NCBI RefSeq assembly: GCF_027580225.2
Contig: NC_073354.2
Coordinates: forward strand, 27,300,001-27,364,000
Source: Misgurnus anguillicaudatus
Lineage: Eukaryota; Chordata; Actinopteri; Cypriniformes; Cobitidae
Reading direction: 5' to 3'
Length of the DNA: 64,000 bases
Below the pieces are notes generated by a model. The model had not been told where the DNA came from, did not search any database, and worked only from the letters and a program-made list of their open reading frames with translations. Positions 48,501 through 60,500 of the stretch are shown piece by piece. Every line of letters starts with the position of its first letter. The stretch's first letter is position 1. The translations under genes were made by a program, and so were the position numbers.

Positions 48501-51500
48501 AACCGTCAATATTTGTTGCATAAAGCAAAATTTTCTTTGCCTTAGTTTGGTATGCTGTATGATTTACGCTGAACTATAATGGTTAAACAGGATTATACAG
48601 AGACTGTCCTAAAAAAAATGATAACCCCATTCATTATACAAACAGCTTATTGTTTTACAGTTACGTGTTAGGAAAAACGCCCTCTAGTTGCAAGCAGCTT
48701 TTTAATTACGGTGGGTATGTTTCAAGACTGTTTGCCTTATGTGTCAGATTAGATGCATTTAATTTTCTGCATTCTTAAAATTAGAAATGGTTTCATAAAC
48801 ATTTATGGTTTTAAAGATATTTTGGATCATCTAACCACACCCCTAGCATACACCCAACCACGTCTCAAAACAAACGTACCACACAAGTAAAAGTACAGTC
48901 ACAGGAATTGCTTGCATAAACTGACCAATAAACAACAGTATAAAAGTATTATTCATATTATTATTAATTTATGATGTATTTTATTATATGGATTAAAAAC
49001 ATTCATCAAAGTTGATGTTTTCAAATAAAAGCTTTTGCTTTATACAGTAAGCTATCAGTCATTTTGTTATGCACTGTAAGACATCAAAGCACAAAAAAAA
49101 ACAAAAAAAAAATGGTACTCACCACTGTCACTGTCAGTAGCGCTGTTTACAATGAGAGTTCTACCATTGTTTGTAATGAAGTATTTTGTGCTGTCTGGAT
49201 CTTTCTCATTTACTTTCCACATTATCGGTCCATCACCAGACTGTGGACAGTTCAGCATCACACTTTCCTGAGGATATATTTTACCTGTTCTATTGGACAG
49301 CATCTTTTCTTCTGAAAGTTAAAGCCATTAAGCTGATATCAACATACATGTTAGCAGCTACAGTACACCTGGCTGCTACATAATAAATATGGCAGGACTA
49401 ATAAATATTTGTCTTTGGATTAAACATACACAACTCTTACCAGACACAGCAAAAGCATTCTCAGATAAAGGGATGCCTGCTTGTAAGAGAGCACCAAACA
49501 CCTGTGTGTTTGCTGATGTAAAATCAAGACTGTTACTGGTTGCAGATATTATGTAGTCTGTTACAATGCTACCAGGCCTATAGAGTGAAACACACAAAGA
49601 GAGTTTAACACAAAGGGTTGAAAACAAAAACTTTAACAGACACTTTTACCTTTAATTGTGAGCATACCTGAAACCAGTGACTCTTACTGAATCTTTAATG
49701 TAGTTAGGCAGATGGTCTTGGTATTTTTGGTTGATCTATAAAAACACATTCACACAATGTACTCCAGAAGAGGTGTTATACCACAATTAAAATTAATAAA
49801 AAATCTAATTCAAGTTAGGTTTTCTAGCTTTTAAACAAAGTCAAATTAACAAACAATGTTAATTGTTAAACAAACAAATGAACACAACACAGAACCTATT
49901 TTATTTATGAAAAACTTACTGTGCTCTCAATGTTTCTTTTATAAAATTTGTAGTTATCAGTGTTGGTTTGAGTTAGACTGAAATCAAAAATCTTATTTAT
50001 CGTAATTTCCATTCCAATAACTGTGAAGAAAAGATTTTAGCATGTTTATTGTATCAGCAAGTGTAAAAAATATTATGAAAAAAAAATCCAAAATCAAATT
50101 ACTGATTTACAACTAAATTAACACATTTTATATGTGTATGTTTTAAACTGGATAGAATGAATTGTCATTTATTTTTGGGGAAACCTGAGTAATTTTAACT
50201 ATTATCAATATGCACATACAGTATTATTTCAATTTAGAGCTAACTTATATTTTTTCTTTACTGTACATACCATTTTGTGGTGTAACTGTAGAAAAAAAGA
50301 AAATAAATATTATACTATATAAAATATATTATATATAAAAAACAACAACAAAAGAATTACAATATCTGAATTCAACATATATATTATTTGTAAAAAAAAT
50401 GTATTATATTTTGGAAGAATGCTATAGAAGTATCAAGCTATTATCACAGACATTCTAATGACAATTTTTGTATATGATATTTTTAAAATAATTAAAATGA
50501 ATTAAAACAACCAACCTTGATACTAATAATCAAAATCACAATTAAAAGAAAATAGGCATTTACATTCTTCTTTCTGCTTAAGATTGTCGGCATTCACAGA
50601 AAAAATTAGTAATAGTAGTTTGCTATCAGAAACATATAGGGCCCTATTTTAACGATCTAAGCGCATTGTCTAAAGCGCACAGCGCAACGTCTAAATGGGT
50701 GTGTCCGAATCCACTTTTGCTAATTTAACGACGGGAAAAATGTTTTTTTTTTGCGCCGAGCGCATGGTCGAAAAGGGTAGGTCCTATTGTAATGGGAGTA
50801 TTTTGGGCGTAACGTGCAGTAAACCAATGAGAGTCACAGCTCTCATCCCCTTTAAAAGCAAGTTGCGCTGGCGCTATGTCTAATCCCTATTTAGATGACG
50901 GACTTTGTAAACTGTAAACGTTTCAGCACTTTGGACAGCGTTTTTTTAGCAAAGAGTTTTTGCTAAAAACTGTTTCTCATCTGACCAAATCCACAGGTAC
51001 AGAGTCATCATATACAATAAATCCGTGAGGTAGCTTTTAAAAACATTTAAAAACAGATGCATTTGTTTAAAGCAAAGCATTTATTGTCTTACCAGGCTAC
51101 AGGTGAAGCAGCTCTTTGCGCCTTCTAACGTCTCATAATTAGTCCTCATTTATGTCCAAGAGACTCAATAATAATCTTTTACATTCAATCCTTTAATCTT
51201 TCATATTTAAAAGCATTTTTGTGCTGCTGCGCATTCATGTACTTTGTGATAAGCAAACCCGCGTTGTCCTCCCGTTTATAGGCGCATATTACTAATGCGC
51301 TCTTTAAATAACATAAAACATATTGCGCCATTGACTTTAGACTTTAGACCAGGTTTTTGTTGGTCAATGGCGTAGTCTGTTTTAGTTGCCTCAAAATAGC
51401 AACGCGCCAACAATGCGCCTGAACACACCTCGTTTTTCAGACCAGAACACCCATGGGCGCAAAGGGGACGCAAATGCATTTGCTATTTAAACAACGCGGC

Positions 51501-54500
51501 GCTAAACGTGAAAATTAGGGTGGAAACTAGCGAAAGACACTTGCGTCGCGCATTGCGCTGCATTGCGCCGGGTGTAATATAGAGCCCATAGGCATTTAAG
51601 CTCACCTTTGCATGTGTTGTTGACGCTGATGTTGAGATTGGGAAATGTTGCAGTAAATCCATCCAAACATGAGCAACTGTAACCTCCAATTGTATTTGTG
51701 CAGTGGGAGTTCGGACCACATACAGATGAATTTACCTGACATTCATCCACATCTAGAAAATGAACAACACAAAGCAAAATAAACAAAATATAATAATAAT
51801 AATAAAACACATATAATTGTGACAATTTTACATCAAGTATCTAATAAACAATACCCCCCCCCTCCCCCCCAAAAAATGCATATATTATTGCGATATCAAA
51901 CACTTACCAGAACATGGGTTACTATTACTAACAGTTTCATTCATCTTTGTAACATTATATCCTCTCAAACAAGAGCATGAGTAGCTTCCATTGTAATTCT
52001 GACAATATGAGTTTGGTCCACAAACAGACAATGAGTTGAGACATTCATTAATTTCTGAAATGAAACAATTGACAAATTTAACATTATTAGCCTAATGTAT
52101 TTTTTACAGTATATAAACAATCACAAAGAATATGCTTAGTCTTTCTACTTTAGCATCAACTTGCAGTTCTGAATTATGAAGTATAAATAGAAACCAAAGG
52201 TTCAGAATCTCCACTGTTAGTCATACAAAAAATTTGATCATTAATGATTGACAGACATTACACAGAAATAAGGCCCAAACACACCTATGCATGTGTTATT
52301 GATGCGAATGCTGAGTTTTGGAAAAGTTGCAATAAATCCCTCCAAACATGAGCAATTGTAACCTCCATTTACATTTGTGCAGTTGGAGTTTGGACCACAT
52401 ACAGATGAATTCACCTGACATTCATCCACATCTGGAAAATGAACAACACAAAGCAAAATTAACAAAATATAAAAAAACGTAATCAATAAAACACCTACAA
52501 TTGTGACAATTTTACATCAAATATCTAATAAAAAATTTAAAAGATGCTTACCAGTACACGGGTTACTATTACTAACAGTTTCATTCATCTTTGTAACACT
52601 ATATCCTTTCCAACAAGAGCATGAGTAGCTTCCATTGTAATTCTGACAATATGAGTTTGGTCCACACACCAAAGATGAGTTGAGACATTCATTGATATCT
52701 GAAGTGAAACAATTGACAAATTTAACATTATTTATCTAATGTATTTAAGTTACTAATGTATTTATCAAATGTATTATTTACAGTATGTACATATAGGTTC
52801 AGAATCTCAACTGTCAGCCATACAAATAAAATATTGGTAAATAATGATTGACAGACAATAAACCGAAGTTAAGCAATAACTCACCTGTGCATGTGTTATT
52901 AATGCTAATGGTGAGATTTGGGAATGTTGCAGTAAATCCATCCAAACAAGAGCAATTATAACCTCCATTTACATTTGTGCAGTTTGAGTTTGGACCACAT
53001 ACAGATAAATTAACCTGACATTCATCCACATCTGGAAAGGGAACAAAAAGATCTAAAATGACTTTGATATAAAAAAAACTTTTCCTGATCAATAAAACAA
53101 ATCAAATTTTCACACAGAATATTCTTATTCTGTTAGTGTTAGCATCCATACTGCCAGTACTGATTTAGCACAAAAAGAAACAAAGATAAGAAGCACACAC
53201 AGATATTAAGGTATAATTATTGTTAATTTTGATAGCAACTATCACAAAAAACATTTACTGGCAACCTTTATTATATGCCATTAATGAAAAATCTGACACA
53301 AATTTGGAATTGTGAAATAACACAATTTCCAGGCGTGGAAAAGTTTTGGAAAAAAATAAAACCAGAGGGTTTTGAAAAAGTCATTGACATTTGTGTCACA
53401 AAACTTTGATTAAAGAATGTATAACTGTTAATATTGTTTAAACAACACTTAAGGTACGTGAGTGATGTCCCGTTTGTATCTGTACTACACACATAATAAC
53501 ATGATGTCTGTGTAGTTTGCTTTATATTGACTGTAATGTTCATTAAAATATAGCTTGAGTGACCGGATGGAATTCAAGCGTAGTTCAGGCAGACCACTGA
53601 TCGCTAACTACTCCAGCTGACGCTCAGCTGCTTAATCACTCTCACCTGCTTTAATCAACAGTATTTAAGCAGTCAATCAGACGCTCTGTAGCTACTCTGT
53701 CGCACAGACAATTTCACCCACCACCTCCCCTTCACCTCCAATATCTCAGTTTTCACAACCATTAAACCCCTTTTTAATTATTGTATTTGTAGCATACTAA
53801 AATGTTGGTTATGTGAGGCTGGGGGACACATGCAAAGGATGCATCTTAAAGGTGCAGTATGACAACCGAGCCCCTTGATTCCTCAGCCTTTGGCCAAATT
53901 CAGATATTTGTTATAATATATAAATATATTATATAATTTGGTATTCTTAAGTGGTCCTGACTGAAATAACCTTATTGATAAAAATGTTGACAGTTTTTTT
54001 ATAGATTAATGCTGGACAAATATGCCCAGACTCAGACAACTTGAGTGAAAAAAATTCTAAATATAACATAATAGACATTAAACACATTACTAAGATTAAG
54101 ATCAAATTAAATACAGTAGATTGCAAAATCAACACTAGCTAGATCTCACCTGTGCATGTGTTATTGATGCTGAGGGTGAGATTTGGGAATGTTGCAGTAA
54201 AGCCATCCAAACATGAGCAACTGTAACCTCCATTTACATTTGTGCAGTTGGAGTTTGGTCCACATACAGATGAATTCACCTGACATTCATCCACATCTGG
54301 AAAATGAACAATGGAGGTAAGGGATTTATTTAGGAGCGTTGCAACAAAGGTCTTAACTGTCACCCTTACCTAAGTGTTTATACTAAGTATTTTACGGTAG
54401 TCTCTGCCAAAACATGGCAGCGGAGAAGCGGTTGCTATAGTAACAAAATCTCACAGCGTAAACAAATCAACGCATGCAGCTCAACAGACGGCGGATTTGT

Positions 54501-57500
54501 GTATAATGAAACATCGCAAATAACTGTAAAGTGCCGCATGTATAAAACCTGAAAGTAATTCAAACTTGAAGCACTTTAGATTAACGGATGATCAAACCGC
54601 TTTTCTCTTAATAAATGCGCATCACATTTCTCTAAGGGATTATTTAGATCGTTAGAAATGCGCGTTGGGACTTCATTTTCTTAAATAACCATAAAATCAG
54701 CCATCGCGTGTGACATTAAGGGACCTGTTATAGTCCCTTAAGTTTTACAGGGAAAATGGGACTTAAGTACTTTGTAGCAACGCATAGCAAAACTTAAGGT
54801 AATACTTTAGCATTTAAGGGTAAATACTTATTGACAGCCTTAAGGTTCACTTAAGGGTTTTTCTTGCAACCCATTTTTTATTAAGGGCACCCTTAACCTT
54901 ATATTTAAGGGATTTCTTAGCTTAAGGACTTTCATGCAACCGGGCACTGAACTTCAACTGACATACAAAAAACCTATATTGGTTATTAATGATGGACAGA
55001 CAATACACAAGTGTGTAGCAATAACTCACCTGTGCATGTGTTATTGATGCTGATGGTGAGATTAGAGAATGTTGCAGTAAATCCATCCAAACATGAGCAA
55101 TTGTAACCTCCATTTACATTTGTGCAGTTGGAATTTGGACCACATATAGATGGACTGACCTGACATTCATCCACATCTGGAAATTCAGATAAAAAAAACC
55201 TGAAGATTATTTTCGCACTTGTAGTTAGGTTGTCTTAATTTATTTGGTCTGAATCAATTTACTTTGTTCACACTGGACTTTTTAACAGCTAACTAAACCT
55301 TAAGGCATAAAGAGATCATAATGATATGACCCTATTTCTTATGTGAAACTTTTCTTATTGATGAACATAAACATATGTGTGTGCCAAGAGCATTCAGTTA
55401 ATATGATTATTTCATTTATGACAGAGATGTCATTATGTGGCTGTTGACTTTGATGTCTTCATTATTATTGACAATTAGAGAACCCAGATTTGATGTGAGA
55501 TCTTACCTGTGCATGTGTTATTGTTGCTGATGATGAGATTTGGGAAAGTTGCAGTAAATCCATCCAAACATGAGCAATTGTAACCTCCATTTACATTTGT
55601 GCAGTTGGACTTTGGACCACATACAGATGGACTGACCTGACATTCATCCACATCTAAAAAAAGAAAATAGCAAATGCGGATAAAAATATTATGAAGATTG
55701 TGTTTACACTTCTAGTTCGGTTGTCTTGGTTCATTTGGTCCAGGTCAGTTTACTTAATGTTTACACTGGAATTTATAACAGCTAAACTAACCTTAAGGCA
55801 TAAACAAGAGATCAAAATGATATGACCCTTCTCTTATGTGAAAGTATTTGATGAACATAAACATACATGTGTGTGACAAGAGCATTCAGTAACTGTGATT
55901 ATTTTATGTTTGACAGAGGTGTCATTTAGTGGCTGTTGACTTTGGTGTCTTCATTATTATTGACAATTAGAGAACCCAGATCTGATGTAAGATCTCACCT
56001 GTGCATGTGTTATTGATGCTGATGGTGAGATTTGGGAATGTTGCAGTAAATCCATCCAAACATGAGCAACTGTAACCTCCATTTAAATTTGTGCAGTTGG
56101 AGTTTGGACCACATACAGATGAATTCACCTGACACTCATCCACATCTAGAAAAAGAATAGCAAATTCAGATGAAGAATATCATGAAGATTGCTTTTGCAC
56201 TTGTAGTTAAGGGGCCCTATTTTAACGATCTGAAACGCAAATGCGAAGCGCAAAGAGCAAGGGACTTTGTGGGCAGATCTTGGGCGCTGTTGCCATTTTC
56301 CCGGAGGAAGAAATAACTCTTGCGCCAGGTGCAAATTAATAAGGGGTTGACTGAAGTAGCTTCATTATTCATAGGTGTGGTTTGTGTCACCCCGGGAAAC
56401 AGGAATCAGGACACATACGCAGGGTTCACACAAAAGGATAACATTTAATATAAATAACATAGAAAACAAACACGGGAACCAAAGCACGGGCAGAATAAAT
56501 AAACAGGAACAGACAGGATGGAGACAAATGACGACAATGATCCGGCAAGTGAGTATAGCACAAACAGGGGTATAAATACAGACAAACTAACAATGCACAG
56601 GTGAGATGAGGAAGGTAATTAATCAATGAATAGTCCAGGTGATGGTAATCGGAACAGACACAAAACATGACACGGATTTAACCGTGACAGTTTGGGCGTA
56701 ACGTCAAATAAACCAATCAGAACGTCATCCAACATTCCCTTTAAACGCAAGTGCGCAAGTTCGATGGCGGGTTGCTATTATTATGATGGATTTACCAGGC
56801 GCACGCCAGGAGCGGTTCACAGCCGAGGAGACCCACGTTCTTGTAAGAGCAGTCAAAGACAGAGAAGCTGTTTTGTATGGGGATGGGAGAAACCCGCACA
56901 AATCTGCGTCGGTTAAACAGGCGTGGGAGGAAATAGCCACAATTGTCTCATCAGCTGGCATCCCCAGGACGTTGCGCCGCAAGCGCTACAATGATGTCAG
57001 GAGACGGGGGAATCCCAAGCTTGCCAGCATAAATCGGGCACGCCGTGTAACGGGAGGTGGATCTGCCTCTACACAGGACCTGACACCAGCAGAGGACATC
57101 GCTGCGTGCACCCTCACCGCTGAAAGCCAAGAAATGCAAGTAGTCCAAGTATACTTACAAATCAAGTTCACATACATTAAGGTTTCTTATGAAAACATTT
57201 TAATAATTACTTACATAAAATACACATAATACAGCCAAACGACAAACTTATGAAAATATTTTAATCGTTATTTGCATGATAATTTTTTAACGCAGCCACA
57301 CAAAATAAATAAAAACTATCACCACAATGCTCACCACAATGATTTCCCTTATCTTATGTGTTCATATTTTTTATTGTAACAATTTATGATTTGCAAAAAT
57401 AACTGTTGCATCTGTGTAGATTAGGTAAGCAAAGTGTGTGCGCGTTGTGCACGCTATACATTATGGTCAAGCATGCGCCCTTAAAATAGCATAATGAACA

Positions 57501-60500
57501 ACGCGCAACACGCCACTGACTTTAGACTAGTTTTTTTCTGGTCAGTGGCGCAATTGTTTTTTGAAACTGCAAAATAGCATCAGGGATGGTTTGCGCCGGA
57601 ACACACCTCCTTTTTTGCGCTGAACCGCCCAGGGAGATGACAAAATCAACACTAGCTAGATATTACTGTACCTGTGCATGTGTTATTGATGCTGATGATG
57701 AGATTTGGGAATGTTGCTGCAAAACCATCCAAACATGAGCAATTGTAACCTCCATTTGTATTTGTGCAGTTGGAGTTTGGTCCACATACAGATGAATTCA
57801 CCTGACATTCATTCACATCTGGAAAAGAAACAATACAAAGTAAAATGAACAAAATATTTAAAAAAAATAATTAATAAAACACATACAATTGTGACAATTT
57901 TACATCAAGTGTCGGATAAACAATATCCAGCTGCAGTCCACTCTTTGTGAATCTCCCCCACATTTTTGAATGAGGTTTTGTTTCACAATCATCTCCAGTG
58001 TGCGGTTATCCCTATTGCTTGTACACTTTTTTATACCACATCTTTTCCTTCCATTCGCCTCTCTATTAATGTGCTCGGATACAGAGCTCTGTGAACAGCC
58101 AGGCTCTTTTGCAATAACCCTTTGTGTTTTGCCCTCCTTGTGCAAGGTGTCAATGGTCGTCTTTTGGACAATTGTCAAGTTAGCAGTCTTCCCCATGGTT
58201 GTGTAGCATACTAGACTAAGAGACCATTTAAAGGCCCGCAAATATTATCACTCCCATCAGCGCTTTTTGAAATTGCACACTCACATTAATTTGCCACGTT
58301 TAGTAAATTTGGCCCTTAGTCTTTTTACTTTAGCATCAACAACACTAGTACTGAATTATGAAGTACAAATAGAAACAAAAGTTCAGAACTTCAACTGTCA
58401 TACAAAAAATGTTCTTGGCTATTAATGATTGACAGACAATACACAAGTGTGTAGCAATAACTCACCTGTGCATGTGTTATTGATGCTGATGATGAGATTT
58501 AGAAATGTTGAAGTAAATCCATCCAAACATGAGCAACTGTAACCTCCATTTACATTTGTGCAGTTGGAGTTTGGTCCACATACAGATGGACTGACCTGAC
58601 ATTCATCCACATCTGGAATGAGCAAATTCAGATGAAAAATAACATAAAGTTTGTGTTTGCACTTGTAGTTAGGTTGTCTTGATTCATTTGGTCCGGATCA
58701 GTTTACTTAATGTTTACACTAGAATTTATAACAGCTAACCAAACTTAAGGCATAAACAAGAGATTTAAAATAATATGACCCTTTTCTTATGTAGTATTTG
58801 ATGAACATAAATATACATGTGTGTGCCAAGAGCATTCAGTTATTATGATTATTTCATGATTGACAGAAGTATAATTTAGTGGCTGTTGAGTTTAATGTCT
58901 TCTTTATTATTGACAATTAGAGGACCCAGATCTGATGTGAGATCTCACCCGTGCATGTGTTATTGATGCTGATGGTGAGATTTGGGAATGTTGCAGTAAA
59001 TCCATCCAAACATGAGCAATTGAAACCACCATTTACATTTGTGCAGTTGGAATTTGGTCCACATACAGATGAATTCAGCTGACACTCATCCACATCTGTA
59101 AAGGGAACAAAAAGATCTAAAATGACTTCAATATAAAAAACTTATCCTGATCAATAAAACAAATACAATTCTGACACAGAATATTCTTATTCTGTTAGTG
59201 TTAGCATCCATACTGCCAGCACTGATTTATTTAGCCCCAAAAAAAGATAAGAAGCACACACAGATATTAAGGTATAATTATTGTTAATTTTGATAGCAAC
59301 TATCACAAAAAAACATTTACTGACAACCTTTTTTATATGCCATTAATGAAAATCTGACACAAATTTGGAATTGTGAAATAAAACAATTTCCAGGCGTGGA
59401 AAAGTTTTGGAAAAAAATAAACCCAGAGAGTTTTGGAAAAGTCATTTACATTTGTGTCACAAAACCTGGATTAAAGAATGTATAATTGTTAATATTATTA
59501 AAACAACAGTTAAGGTACGTGACTGATGACGTCCCGGGTTTCTCCCTACCACACACATCATAACATGCTGTCTGTATAGTTTGTTTTATATGGACTGTAA
59601 TGTTCATTAAAATAATCTTATTGATAAAAAATATTTGACAGTTTTTATTTACTAATGCTGGAAAAATATGTTCAGACTGTCAATCAACTTAAGTGGAACA
59701 AATTGTAGGCTACTAAATATAACATAATAGACATTAAACACATTACTAAGATAAAATTAAACAAAGAGATGACAAAATCAACACTAGCTAGATATTACCT
59801 GTGCATGTGTTATTGATGCTAATGATGAGATTTGGGAATGTTGCAGTAAATCCATCCAAACATGAACAATTGTAACCTCCATTTACATTTATGCAGTTGG
59901 AGTTTGGACCACATACAGATGGACTGACCTGACATTCATCCACATCTAGAAAAAGAATAGCAAATTCAGATGAAAAATAACATGAAGATTGTGTTCACAC
60001 TTGTAGTTAAGTTGTTTTGGTTCATTTGGTCTGGATCAGTTTACTTAAGTGTTTACACTGGAATTTATAACAGCTAACCAAACCTTAAGGCATAAACAAG
60101 AGATCAAAATGATATGACCCTTTCTTATGCAGTATTTGATAAACATACATGTGTGTGCCAAGAGCATTCAGTTAATATGATTATTTCATGTTTGAAAGAG
60201 GTGTCATTTAGTGTCTGTTGACTTGAATGTCTTCGTTATTATTGACAATTACAGAACCCAGATCTGATGTGAGATCTCACCTGTGCATGTGTTATTGATG
60301 CTGATGGTGAGATTTGGGAATGTTGCAGTAAATCCATCTAAACATGAGCAATTGTAACCTCCATTTACATTTGTGCAGTTTGAGTTTGGACCACATACAG
60401 ATGGATTCAGCTGACATTCATTCACATCTGGAAAGGGAACAACAAGATCTAAAATTACTTCAATATTAAAAAAACTTTCCTAATTGATAAAACAATTACA

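Larger units (their letters stand above)
56212..57636. mobile_element. Harbinger-like element with open Myb-like ORF, right end lost
   Basis: The left end is GGGCCCTATTTTAACGATCT. The right end is missing: homology to 37966-39226 stops at about 57636, where EGF-unit intron resumes (ATGACAAAATCAACACTAGC, as at 59768 and 61089). It contains a solo LTR (56385-56689) and the Myb-like frame at 56783. Confidence 0.8.

Noticed and set aside
53271..53543. Ly6/uPAR-like domain because of the KCC...N pattern
   Set aside because: Cysteine number and spacing do not fit, and the copies in sister introns are not open.
56783..57229. Host NAIF1-like gene
   Set aside because: The frame lies between Harbinger-type element sequence and has a decayed twin in another element, so a transposon origin is more likely.
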